The translations under genes were made by a program, and so were the position numbers. A model generated the notes under the pieces. The model saw nothing but the letters and a program-made list of their open reading frames with translations. It was not told the DNA's origin and searched no databases. From assembly GCF_004193775.1 (NCBI RefSeq), contig NC_041002.1:38909112-38973111 (forward strand): a stretch of 64,000 nucleotides of DNA, in the 5' to 3' direction. Numbering within the stretch: position 1 is the stretch's first letter; each line of letters starts with the position of its first letter. This document shows positions 44,658 through 57,400 of the stretch, in pieces. Source of the stretch: Glycine soja. Lineage: Eukaryota; Streptophyta; Magnoliopsida; Fabales; Fabaceae.

Positions 44658-46420
44658 TGTCATACCCTAATTTCGTCCGGGGAGCATCCGTTGTTAGGAT
44701 GCGACCCTCATTTGACCACTTCGAGGTACTTGACACCCATCGTTAGGCAATTCGTGAAGTTTTGTGATATGCCAGAAGTCAAAAGAAAGAATTGTAGCAC
44801 AATCCGTGAAGTTCCGTGACATGCCGAAAAATAAAGGAAGTGTTAGTGCGCAATCCGTAAAGTTCTGTAATGTTCCGAAAGGCAAAAAATGGATGATTAC
44901 GTAATCCATAAGGTTTCGTAACATTACGGAAAGAAAACAAGCATCGTTACGAAATTCGTAAAGTTTCGTAACGTTACGGAAAAAGAATCACCAAAAAAGA
45001 GCAAGGGGATGTATTTAGTAAAAATGGGGGTGCAAATAGCAACCAGACCCACTTGGGCCTTCCAGAAAATTCCTCCAGAAGGTGATTGCTTCTAGAGGAA
45101 GCATCCTAGCTCGCCTGGGCGAGCTGGGTGGCAAGCTTGTCCCCCATTTTCCTATAAATAGGGTGAGAGGTGAAAGGGAAAAATGTTCAGCCCTCCTGGT
45201 AATTCGAGAATCACTTGAAATTAGTGAAAAAAATTGTTTCCGTGAAGAAAATCCAAGCCGAGGCGCTTCCGTAACGTTTCCGTGGGTGATCTCGCGAAGA
45301 TGTTCAACCGTTCTTCGTTCGTTCTTCATCGTTCTTCGGTCTTCAACCGGTAAGTTCCTGAAATCGAACTTTTCAATTCATTCTATGTACCCTTAGTGGT
45401 CCTCATTTGTTTTCACGTGCTTTTATTTTCATTTCATTTACTTTCCGTACCTCCTTTTGACGTGCTTTAGTCATTTTTTTGCCTAATCAAAAAATAAAAT
45501 AAATTTCCACCGATCATTTGAATTATAATATCCGTTAATTTCTGTTAAAATGAAATCCGACCGTTTGGTCATGCCGTAACCACGTTGTAAACCAAAAAGA
45601 GGTAAAATAATAATATAATAATCAAAAAATATTTTTTAGTAAAATAAACCAAAAAAAGCAATCGGATGTTTCTCTTTGGGATTTCTCTTTCTTGATCGAA
45701 TCGACTAATAACCAAAGTGAAACTAAGGCTAAAATCAATTTATAAACCAAACTTTTGTCATCGCCTAAAAAAGCCATTTTCAAAGGTCCAACGCCTTGAA
45801 ATGGTCTTCTCCGCTTTTATTGGTTAAGTGTAGATTTCTAAAGGCCTAAAATCAACATGTAAACTTTATTACCTCTTTCAAAAATAAAGAGCTCATTAAT
45901 GGTCCAATGCCTTAATGTGTTCTCTCTTTTCAAAAGAATCGAAAGATTGTTTAATGGTCCAACGCCTTAAATGACCTTTCATTCAATAAAAACATGTTTT
46001 GCAAAAAGGATAAAAACAACTTAACCAAACACTTTGTTCACAAAGAACTATGTATGTCTGATTTCCTTATCGCAATTAAGGAATACGTAGGAGCAAGGGA
46101 AACACCCTCGTCGACCGCAAAAAGATAAAAAATATAAAAAAGAAATAAAGACGTAAAAGGGAACATAAAATTGAAGTCATGTTTGCACATTTAATTAAAG
46201 GCTGCCGTCTCTTGTGACGGACGCGTGGGGTGCTAATACCTTCCCCATGCGTAAATACAACTCCCGAACCTTTCACTTAAAGTTCATAGATCACGTCTTT
46301 TCCGATTTTTCCGACGTTTTCCTCAAATAAACGTTGGTGGCGACTCTGCGCGTATTCCTTTCTTGGAAGACACACCCGCGAGTCACGCGTCGCCCTCCCG
46401 CCAAAGGGTAAGTTGTGACA
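44658..46420 (+). repeat. Ogre-II 3' LTR
   Basis: 1763 bp, TGTCATACCC to GTTGTGACA. Same family as the Ogre-I LTRs but clearly diverged, with about 100 bp more: repeated GGTCCAACGCCTTAAATG-like units at 45780-45980. Palindrome, TATAAATA and GTAAG donor are present. It ends next to CACTA-1 sequence upstream of the transposase. Confidence 0.92.
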
Positions 46421-46496
46421 AGGGTCATACCTTTTTATGAAAAAGAGAGGTTGACATGCATATCGGTTAATGTGCGGGCTATGGCAGTACACCAAA

Positions 46497-49400
46497 ATGG
46501 ATCAAAGTTGGATGACAAGACCACACATAAGTGACGAGGATAACAATGGAGTTGAAGATTTCTTGCAATTTGCCAAACATAATGCAGCACCCATTGGTGG
46601 ACTATACTTATGTCCATGTGTTAATTGTTTGAATGGATGAGACAATCTTTGGATGACATTAGAACACATCTTATATGTGATGGTATCAGTCCAAATTATA
46701 CGAAATGGATTTGGCATGGTGAATTACCACAAATGTCATCAACCCCGCCGACTGCTCCAGTTGACGAAGAAGTTGGTGATCATATAGAAGACATGCTACG
46801 TGATCTTGGACAAGAGGGTTTTAGGAAAGCACATTCACCTTACTATGAAAGCTTAGATACTGATTCTACGACTCCATTGTATATGGGATGCACAAAGTAC
46901 ACACGGTTATCAGCGGTCTTAGGTTTGGTGAATTTGAAAGCAAGATTTGGGTGGAGTGACAGAAGCTTCAACGAATTACTTTTGTTATTGAAGAATATGC
47001 TTCCTGTAGATAACACATTACCCAAGAACCATTACGAGGCAAAGAAGATATTATGCCCTGTGGGTATGGAATACCACAAAATACATGCTTGCCCTAATGA
47101 TTGTATTTTGTATAGACATCAATTTGCTTAAATGCGCAGCTGCCCTACATGTGGAGCATCACGTTACAAAGTGAAGTTTGACGTGTTGATGCAAGCACAT
47201 ACAAAGATTGTCCATCAAAAGTGTGTTGGTATCTGCCAGTAATACCAAGGTTTAAGCGATTGTTTGCTAATGCATAAGACGCAAAAAACCTAACATGGCA
47301 TGCTGATGGGAGGATTAAAGATGGATTGCTCTGTCATCCTGCTGATTCTCCTCAATGGAAGTCAATTGATGAGTTGTATCTGGAATTTGGACAAGATCCC
47401 AAAAAACCTAAGGGTTGATCTCGCCTCCGATGGAATGAATCCTTTTGGGAACTTGAGCTGCAACCACAGTTCCTGGCCTGTTTTGCTGATGATTTACAAC
47501 CTTCCTCCTTGGTTGTGCATCAAACGGAAGTACATAATGATGTGTATGATGATAGCCGATCCCAAACAGCTAGTAAATGACATTGATGTCTATCTTGCTC
47601 TGTTGATTGAAGACCTCAGGAAATTATGGGTAGAAGGGGTTGATGTGTATGATAGGAATACTCAGGAGACATTCAGGTTGCGTGCAATGATTTTTTGCAC
47701 CATTAACGACTTTCCGACATATGGGAATTTGAGTGGATATAGTGTCAAAGGCCACCACGCATGTCCTATATGTGAGAAAGACACAAGTTACATCCAATTA
47801 AAGCATGGAAAGAATACAGTGTATACAAGACATCGAAGATTTTTAAAAGCTTTTCACCCATACAGGCGAATAAAGAAGGCATTTAATGGCACATCTGAGT
47901 TTGACAGTGCACCGATTCCTTTGTCAGGTCATGAAGTTTTTGATCGGGTGAAGAGCATTGTCACTATATATGGGAAGACGCAAAAAAAGGATGGGTCCCA
48001 CAACCAGATTTGGAAGAAAAAGTCTATATTTTTTAATTTTCCTTACTGGTGTGATTTAGATGTCAGACATTGTTTAGATGTTATGCATGCTGAGAAAAAT
48101 GTATGTGATAGTCTAGTTGGGACATTGCTAAACATTAAAGGCAAGACAAAAGATGGTTTGAAATGTCGTCAAGATTTAGTAGAGATGGGCATACGACAAC
48201 AGTTGCACCCAGTTTCAAAAGGTGTTCGAACTTATTTGCCGCCCGCATCTCATACAATGTCAAAGACTGAGAAAAAAAGCTTTTGTAATTGTCTAAAAAA
48301 TGTCAAAGTCCCACAAGGATACTCTTCAAATATAAAGAGCCTTGTATCAGTGAGTGATATGAAATTGGTTGGCTTGAAGTCTTATGATTGTCACGTTTTA
48401 ATGCAACAATTATTGCCTATAGCCATCCGGGGTATATTGCCTGACAAAGTAAGGGTTGCAATAACTAGATTGTGTTTTTTCTTCAATGCCATCTGCAGCA
48501 AAGTAATCGACCCGAAGCAGTTGGATGATTTGGAAAATGAGGATTCCATTATCATTTGTCAATTGGAGATGTATTTTCCACCTACATTTTTTGACATAAT
48601 GGTTCACTTGGTTGTTCATCTAGTTTGAGAAATACGGTTGTGCAGGCCCATTTATCTGCGTTGGATGCATCCGGTTGAGTGATACATGAAGATATTGAAA
48701 GGTTATACGAAGAATCAATATCGCCCAGAAGCAAGCATTGTTGAAAGGTATGTGGCTGAAGAAGCCATTGAATTTTGTTCTGAGTACATTCAAAATGGTT
48801 CACCTGTTGGTCTTCCTGAAAGTCGTCACGAGTCCACCTGGCAAGGAAGGGGTACACGAGGATTCAATGTTGTAACCATGGATCGGGAACAGGTCTCACA
48901 AGCGCATTTATATGTACTAAACAACACTGCTGAAGTTATACCATACTTAGATGCTCACAAAGAATATGTTGCAGCTTGTCACCCAAACATGAATATGATG
49001 CGCGTGTTGCAAGAGCACAATAGGAGTTTCATTAATTGGTTTAGAAAAACAATTTTTGGAATTGACACTTCTTCTAAGACATTAACAATGTTAGCTGTTG
49101 GGCCTAATCTGAATGTCCTCACTTGGAAGGGGTATGATATCAACAATTATTCATTTTACACAAAATCGCAGGATGATCACAGTGTTGTACAAAACAGTGG
49201 AGTCACCATTGATGCTCATTCGGACCACTTTAGTAGTGTTGTAGATAACTATCCTATTCGAGCATTCGTGCCTTATTATGGACTAATCAAGGAAATTTGG
49301 GAGCTTGATTATGGTGAATTTAGACTGCTTATTTTCAAGTGCCAATGGGTTAATGGAAATGCAGGTGTCTGACAAGACAAAATGGGGTTTACTTTGGTTG

Positions 49401-49681
49401 ACCTTCAAAGGATTGGTTATAAGGATGAGCCATTCATCCTGGCAGCACAAGCAAGACAGGTGTTCTATGTTGAAGATCCCAACGACTCAAGATGGTCAGT
49501 TGTTCTTCAGGGGAAAACAATTGGTATCTCTCCTGATATTGATGCTTCAACCCTTGATGTTAACGACATGCCAACCTTCTCCACAGAAATGCCTGCCATA
49601 AATGATGAAAATGAGGAGGATGATGTATATGCAAATCGTATCGATCATGACGAAGGTTTATGGGAAAATACATCTACTTGA
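46497..49681 (+). pseudogene. CACTA-1 transposase, TNP2 type (with DUF4218 and DUF4216-like parts)
   Basis: N-terminus MDQSWMTRPHISDEDNNG with CPCVNCLN, then a frameshift near 46637. 46637-47131 carries WIWHGELPQ and HACPNDCILYRHQFA, followed by CPTCGASRYK; a stop at 47129 replaces a Glu or Gln codon. The TNP2 core lies at 47200-48100 with further frameshifts before LASDGMNPFG; then HHACPICEKD and YWCDLDVRHCLDVMHAEKNV. DUF4218-like residues follow (LPIAIRGILPDKVRVAITRL) to about 48790, interrupted by stops near 48626 and 48678. A DUF4216-like C-terminus (FRLLIFKCQW, TLVDLQRIGYKDEPFILAAQ) runs to 49681 with a TGA at 49370. The TNP2 enzyme cuts CACTA ends. This copy is dead. Confidence 0.9.
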
Positions 49682-52195
49682 ATGCGGTATATAACACCAT
49701 TTTGTCTACCTTATCCATTGTCATTTTAAATTTCTTATTATTTGTAGTTCATTACTATTTGATACGTGTATGTTGTGGTAATTTAGTTGGCTTAATTAAT
49801 TTCTGTATTTCTATGCAGGCATGGCAACACCCCCGAGGTCCCCGCCACCACCAGATTCTCCTACGGAAACCACAAAAAAGAAGACTAGACAAACTACCAG
49901 GATGCGAAGGTTGACTACAAAAAGCTTAGATCAACCACGACCAACTGTCCATGTCAACCCTTCTACTGGTAGAGGATCTGACCCTCATAAAGAAAAATTT
50001 CATAGTTACCTGGGGGTAGTGGCACGGGAGAAAATCCCTATCGTTCATACTACTTGGAAGGATGTCCCAGAAACTCTAAAAGTTCTTGTATGGGATGACA
50101 TTTTGGTAAGTACGCTAAACTGGTAACTAGATATTTATTATTGGAGTAACTTATTCCAAAGTATTTAGAAGTAACATGTAAGCAAAACAGAGAACGTAAA
50201 ATAAATAGAGAACGTAAAATAATTTCTATTTTATTTTAAAATTTTAATTTTAAAGTAACATGTAAGCAAAACAAAAAAATATGTACCAATCCAAAGGATT
50301 CGAAGGAACATTTCTTTTTAAGGTGACATTATTTTTAAAATAACTCATTTTTAACTTTTAATTTAGTTTTAAAGATAAATTTTGATTGATTTACTTTAAA
50401 AATAATTTGTCCCTAATGAAATATCATCTAATTGGATCCAACACCGTGTGATGAATAATACAAAACAATGCAGACAACAATAATTTATTATAGTTACAGA
50501 CTTACTTTGAACAGCAGAAATTATTGATGTCAGTTGATTTGGGGAAAGTATAGATCAGTTCAAAGTTTTTGTAGATATTGCAAAAGATAGTAGCTAGCTA
50601 GCACACTAAGGGAAGATTGGTGGTTGGGTAGCACATGTTAAAATCCTGAGTAGTAGTAGTAGTGAGTACCCAATCAGTACCAAACAATTGGGCGAGAGCA
50701 TCTAGTGCCCGCCATAAGCTGAAACGATGAGTAAGATACACGTACATGGCAATATAAATAACTGTCAAATCGTGGCCAGAATATCTATCTATCTTCAGGT
50801 ATGGTAGCAAGTCAACTTTGCATCAAGCCTTGCAATTTGGAACTTGCGGGGCAGATTGTTAACGAGAGAAAAAAAATTAAGAGGAAGCTTTGATATTTGT
50901 ATGATGTTAAATCGCCTCGTTGGATTGGTGAAATGAAAGAGACGAAAAATAGAGCTTTAAAAAAAGTCAAGGGAATTGGAGGGGTTTTTATTGGTAGATT
51001 GTGGAGAAAATAAGTTGACACAACTATAGAGCCCAAAGAAAGGGTCTGACAAAACAAAACAAACGATATAGTAGTATTATTATGCTTTTATTCGTTAGCT
51101 TCAATCATTATTGTGGAGGGGCTCTCCACATGTCAAAGTGCTGTGCTTGGAGGGTCAAACCGGTGCAAAATTTTCATCTTAAAATGAAACATTTCATCAT
51201 GCCAAGAAGCAACTTGTAACATGAAAGTCCCTCTAATTAGTAATTATAAGATTATTGGCAATTCCTCCCCTAAGTTGTTTTGTACCAATGTGATTCGGCA
51301 TGTAAGGCATGTCTTTTGTAGTTTGTTCAGTGCTCCTGCAATTTGCAATGGGGTTTCATTCCTTCACTCATAGTGCAGCTTTTGTCATGGTCTTTTTTTG
51401 TTTTTATCTTAAGAATTAGGGAGTGCCCATTTGTGCTTCCCACAGTGATGTTGAATTGAAGCCAACTTGAGCATTCAGTCAGACCCTGTCATGGCTTCAA
51501 CATCATCATGTCCACTATCCACGAGGGTCTTAGAGTGCTACAAAATAAAATGGCTATGTACAAAACATAATTGATTTAATTTCTCATTTCATCTTATAGT
51601 TACATATTTTCTTATGATTTACTTCCTACACTTACACTATTTAATCTGTTTTAGTCTTTATGGATACTAAAACAGATTTAAAAAGTATGAATACAGGAAC
51701 TAGAAACCAAAATTTTAAAATTATATAAATATATATAAGAACCAAATGAATAATTAAATCGTCCATCTTAGTTTCTTCTCATAACTCAATTCTAAGAAAT
51801 ATATATAAGATGCACCACATCGTTTCAGCTTATGGCGGTTTAAATTTGTACTCATTTCAATTACAAAATGTGTTTTTATATTATTTAAAAAATACTCATA
51901 CAATATACAATATACTGTACCTATGAACATTTAAGCAGTATTCTTGAAAAGTATTAAGTTACGGGTATTATGACTAGTTTGGTCACGAGTTTAAGAAAGA
52001 ACAATAGCAGCAATGTGGCCTTGCTAGTGTGAAAAGAACATTCTAACTGGGTAAATGGTTGTGAACATTTTCGATTATTCTATTGTTGAATCCAGAATAT
52101 ATAGAAAACGACCTCTCCTCTGTTTGTCACTTTGTGTGCCTTTAATTTTCTCTTCATGTGGTGGTGGACTGCAAGGAAAGCAAACTTGGCAGTTG

Positions 52196-52354
52196 TACTG
52201 AACCAAGAGGAAAGAAAACTTGCAATTAGATTAGTATTGAATATCGCTCCCAAATGAATTAGTATTGAATAAGATTAGTATTGAATATCGCTCCTCTTCC
52301 TCAATCTGAATTATCATGGTTACTGAACCAAGAGGAAAGAAAACTTGCAATTAG
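52196..52354. repeat. Local direct duplication
   Basis: A unit containing ACTGAACCAAGAGGAAAGAA and AACTTGCAATTAGA occurs at about 52198-52230 and again at about 52322-52354. GATTAGTATTGAATATCGCT is also duplicated between them. Confidence 0.8.
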
Positions 52355-54438
52355 AAACAAGAATAATAGCAGAGATCAATCTCTCATAGGGAGATGTACC
52401 CATCTTTGGGAGAGAGACATGAAATATTGGATGGATGCGACACCGTGGGGGTGGGGGTCCAATTGTAGCTGATAAGAAACATTGTCAATCCAGTCCAAAA
52501 AATGTCTTCCTGGTCAGAGACAATGGTGGCGTGAATACCTTTGTGGTAATTAGTAATATTTGCAAGTGGCCTGCAGGAGATAAGGTATGACTTATTTTGT
52601 GATTGTTCTGATAAAGCCTGACAGGAAAGCTACTGGATGGCCTTCATGCAGCAAAACAGTCCTGAACCCTTTATTGAATGCATCTATCTGCAGAATAAAA
52701 TGTTTTGAGAAATCTGGTATTGTGAAACTAGATGTCTAGTCATGTCTTCCCTGGGATGAATCCATAAATTATTTAATGGGTTGCTGATAGAAAATAAGTC
52801 TTATTTATAGACATTAAATAAAAGTGCAAGCCAAAAAAGTTAAATAGATCGTAGACTATTAGTTATATACATTGAGAACAAAATAAAAAAATAATTAAAA
52901 TTAAAAGTACTTAATGAAATTTATTTATGATATAACAACTACAATATTGTTTTAAAAAATTAAATATAATAAAACAATGAAATACTATTCTAGAAGTGGT
53001 GGGATTATACATATGCTGTTGAACAATTACTTTGTAAGCTACTGAACATTGACTGCTATAGTTTAGCAACCAATCTCATATTTTGTGCGGAATACTGGTT
53101 GTTGTTTTGGAATGGTTATTTGCTGCATCGAAGAGTTTTGCGTTTTATTTGTCGAAGACGCTGAACCAACATCTCTATGATGTGTTAATGGGAATGAAAA
53201 CTTAGGAAAATAGTGTTACCTCATGACCCTTTGATCCACCCAAGAAGCCATCTATATTTTGACTTAAATTGTCCATATCCTTATCTCGAACCAATTGACA
53301 CACTCACATATGACATTGCACTAGTGCAACACAACATTAGCAAGATAATGTCCTGCAACATGCAGGGATATTAATAAAGTGGAGAGAATTTTTTTTTTGT
53401 TAGTTTAATGTCTTCTTTTACTTTGACTTTATTAGCCATAAAAAGACATAAGAAGAGAGTTAAATTATGTTTAATTTTAAAAAAATCACAAATATTTTGA
53501 AAACGTTGAATTGTTTAATGCTACGACATTATTTTAGCACATGGATTTAAACACTAATGAAAAAGACTTTTTAAAACTTTGGACGATACTAATAAATCCT
53601 TACCCATTTTTAAGCATTAGCTTCCCATAAAATTTTTAATAGAAATAATGAATTTACAAATTAACCTTTTTGCCATATACTTTCTTCCTTGTGTTAGGCA
53701 ACTTAATCCTTATCGCATTATTAGAATATTATATTAATTTGATTTGGGATTCCAAATTTTATTTAAAAAGTATATAAATTACATATTTGATTCCTTTAAA
53801 ATATAGTTTTTGAAATATAAATCATGGATAAATTGTATAGAAATAATAATTGACTAGGAAATCAACCATTGAAAACTAATTACCTAACAAAATAGGGTGG
53901 CATCACAAAGGTAGATCATAAATGTTGAGGATATAGGAGTTAAGAAAGGCTTGTTGGACTTAGACAAATGGGCTCAATCAAGAATGCATATGAAGTAATT
54001 ACGTAAAGGAGAAATCCTTTGAAGTAGGAATATGTTAACCTCTAGAGAAGTGAAAAGGTGTACTAAGATTTTACTTTTCTTTTGAAAATGGCCCATTACT
54101 TTTTTAACTATTGATTGTATAATCAATAGTTATTACTCTGTAATTTTGTTTTATAAAGTACAGTCCATGCTTTAATTAGAGGAGCTAAATTCATAAAGAA
54201 TAAAGAAATTCAATTTAACAGTCCAATTTCATTGTTATGAAATAAACTTGTGTATTTTTTTTGTTTCACAAAAAACTACAACAGCTGGTCTGAAAAAAAA
54301 AACACAAGTTGCTACACACTCCTATAACTCAAGCCATTTAAGCCACTACAATTGATAAATTGTATAAGAGCTTTGGATGTGAATGGAATCAGAAATTCAA
54401 ATTTCTATTACTTTCATTATACCAAAAAGAGAAAACTC

Positions 54439-54470
54439 CCTCTTTCTCTCTCTCTCTCACACACACACAC
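54439..54470. repeat. CT/CA microsatellite
   Basis: A (TC)n run changes directly into (AC)n. Confidence 0.9.
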
Positions 54471-57400
54471 AAGCCTATTTAAATCAGCATTTATAGCAAC
54501 TGAAATGCTATTCTTTTATTTATATTTGTTGATTTGATACATTTATGTCAATATTAACACCAGAGCTGCGGGCTACATGTTCCTCCTTGCAACCTCCTCA
54601 GCCCCCTCACACTTTGAATAAACAAAGAAAAGAAAAACGGGTTGCTAATGCTGGGTAATTAATATTCCAGCATCACCCATACATAAAACACTTTAACATT
54701 TAATGCAAACACCCCCCCGACTTACATTTATATTAATTATTAACCTTACTTTCACTTTTACTTTTCCTAAAACTACCTTTCTCTTAATTTTCTTTTAACC
54801 CCCTACCACCCACTCCAAAGCTTTCCTAGGAAAATAGAGGGAAGTTAGAAGCAGGGAAATTGAAGCAAACAAACTCAAAAATACCAGGAGCCATTAATTT
54901 AAGAGTATTGTTATTTTCTTCTCTCTTTTCTTCTTCTTCTTTGATTTAGACACGGAAATACCAACAACCAGTAAGCTACTTTAAGAAGCTGTAGTTGAAT
55001 CCAATATTTTATTACTTGAACAAGTTTGATAAGTGAGCTACTGGGATTTGTAAACAGAAGCATGCCCTCTACTTGTTTAACCCAATTCATAAGAAGAGGG
55101 GGGCAACATGAACTGGGGGTAGGGGGTTTCCAATACCCAAAAATATTACATATAGCAGTTATAAAAAAATTTAAGGAGGGGGAAGGCCCATGCCTGACCC
55201 CCACTGCATCCATCTCTGTCCATAATTCATATGTTAGGCAAAAATGACAAACTAATTTTAAAAAGTAAATTTTATTTCAAATGTAATTTTAGAACAAATT
55301 TCTAAATATGCTTTATCTAAGTTAATAACTCCTGTAGCATGGCCCACTTCTAATCATATGCAAAGGATGATAGGACACCCACCACTACCAAATTACCCTT
55401 TGGTGGAGTGGGAATAGTTAGCATGATGTGTGTGGGTGATGATGATGATGTAGAAACAGATGCAGTGCAGTGGGTCAAACGATAAAAACAATGAAACATA
55501 CACCCTGCAACATATCTTACATTAGATTATTAAATATATAGTTGGTGGAGTGTTTTTCTTTTTCTGCAGAGGTGGATCCATGTTATTTTGTTGTGAATCT
55601 TTGTGTGTCACTTTTAATCTCACCCTTTGTACTGCAACTAAATTACATTTTTAAACTTGCAAATTGTACTATATTTATTTATATACCCCCTTCCCCCAAA
55701 AAAATTGAGAGAAAAAGGTCGTTTTCACTTTATTAATTAATACGAGAAATCCATTTTTTTCCAAGGGAAAAATGCTTCCATATATGTAGTTTTTAGTAAT
55801 GTACAGCAGTAATTTCCTCTCACTTGCAACTGCAGTCTGGAAGAGATGAAAAGAAAATAGGGATTATGAAAAACATTAAGACCAAAAAAGTGTGGTTTGC
55901 CAAAGTCTAAAATTGTTTGCATTAGCTTAAAAGCATAAGAGAAAATTGTTTGCACTTCCCTTAATTCTTTAAGATAGGTTGGTATAGGTACACCAGACTG
56001 TTCTGTCAACTTTTTATAAGCAGCTTGCAACCTTCTAGTGGCTGGTATATATATTATTTAATTGAGGTGGAAATGTGGTCTATGCAGTAACAAATTTAAC
56101 TTTGTCTATTTATTATTTTTGGCCAAATTTGACATCCCTGAAGGTTTAACTGCAAAAAAGAAGGTTATGTCCACCGTTGGGACCAGATGGAGGCAATTTA
56201 AGTCCTCCCTGACGACCAAATATGTATATGCTGAGAATGACGATGAACAAAACAAGGATCCATCTACTAAGTATGGTATTGATCGAAATACATGGGAAGA
56301 ATTTGCAAAGACTCGACAGACCCCTACTTGGAAGGTTTAAATTTTAATCTTTTTACAGAACATTTTAGTTACGTAATTTAGTTGTTAATGTCTATTTTTT
56401 TAGTTGTATTTGAAAATGCTGACAGGGAATACGCAAAAAAGCACATGAAATTCAAAAATTCAATGAATCTCCCACGTACTCTCTCGTGGAGGCTACGATG
56501 TGCTTGAAAAAAAATTAATGGCCGAGAAAACAAAGTCAAGACTGAATGAAGGTGACAATAGTCAAAATGCAGATATGGTCGTCGACCCTCCATCCCCTAT
56601 TGCGAGACATGAGAAGTGGAAAAAGGCTAGGACAAACAAATTTGGGCAAATGACATCTACAGCAGCTCAAGAAATTGCAGACAAAATTGTAAGTTGAATA
56701 TATTCCACAGTTATAAATTGTAATTTGTAACCATAATAACGAGTTAATTTGTTGTCAATGTCACAGGATGAATTACAAGAACAAGCTTAACAAGGAGCTT
56801 TAGTCCCACATGGTCGTCAAGACATCCTGAACACTGCCATTGGCCGTCCAGAGCATCCTGGACGTGTTCGTGTTGGTGGACATGGTGTGACCATAACCAG
56901 CTACTTTGGACATGCTTCCTATGCGTCCCACAGTTCTTCGCCTGCGATCACCGCCGAAAGATTGGTTGAAATCATACAAACTATTAAGCAAGAAGTGAAG
57001 AAAGAGGTAGAAGACGAGAACAAAGACCGTATGGACAAGATGAAAATGGAGTTGGATGCGATCAAGACTGAATTATCCCAAATTCATACGCAACAGTCAG
57101 CTCCCCCAAGACCGTCTAACCCTGACATATTTGTTGCACGTGTTAGCACGAAAGAGAGTTGTGCTGAAGCTGCTAATAATGTTGTTGGTAACGAGCGGTC
57201 TACATTTGATACATGTAGTATGGGCTTATACATTGTTTGTGGTGACAGTACACAGCTGGTGGCAGGGGGAAAGGTCTTTGGAGTAGGTGGCACGATACAC
57301 ACTGTTGCTTATGGAGATGATGTACTAAGGGTGTGTGTTGACACTGTATACGATGGTGAAGCCATTGTCCCGTTACCTACTTCAGAGATTCAGTATGTCA

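Larger units (their letters stand above)
14071..46420 (+). mobile_element. Ogre-II: Tat/Ogre-type Ty3-gypsy element, 5' LTR lost, interrupted by a solo LTR and Ogre-I
   Basis: Homology with Ogre-I begins at AAAGGCCCTATACCCGGG near 14071, about 200 bp inside the Ogre-I leader, so the 5' LTR, PBS and first leader bases are missing. Order: DUF7745-like ORF (14711-18305, split), gag (18459-20990), protease (to 21761), G-patch-like segment, predicted intron, RT-RNaseH-integrase (35055-38502), internal promoter and intron, Transposase_32-like ORF (40645-41877), tandem repeats, polypurine tract and 3' LTR (44658-46420). The extra ORFs and the protease-to-RT intron are known for the Ogre/Tat lineage; integrase has no chromodomain. 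Nearly every ORF has stops. Without a left LTR no target-site duplication can be scored. Confidence 0.9.
50106..56124. other. 6-kb intron/insertion in the CACTA-1 second gene, nothing recognised
   Basis: It starts GTAAGT. The expected acceptor before AAATTTGACATC reads GGCC instead of GCAG, so it may be damaged. The content is AT-rich. Minus-strand frames at 50598-50810 and 55737-56030 (AAYKKLTEQSGVPIPTYLKE) could be captured scraps; I cannot assign them. I looked for LTR, CACTA and LINE ends and saw none. An insertion is likely because this intron is far longer than the others in the gene. Confidence 0.5.

Noticed and set aside
14071..46420. One single intact giant retrotransposon of 32 kb
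   Set aside because: The second LTR pair with its own ATGTA duplication and the repeated integrase show two nested elements plus a solo LTR.
51430..51510. MIRNA-like hairpin (GATGTTGAATTGAAGCCA against TGGCTTCAACATCATC)
   Set aside because: The stem is only about 14 bp with a 5-nt bulge, and it matches no miRNA I know.
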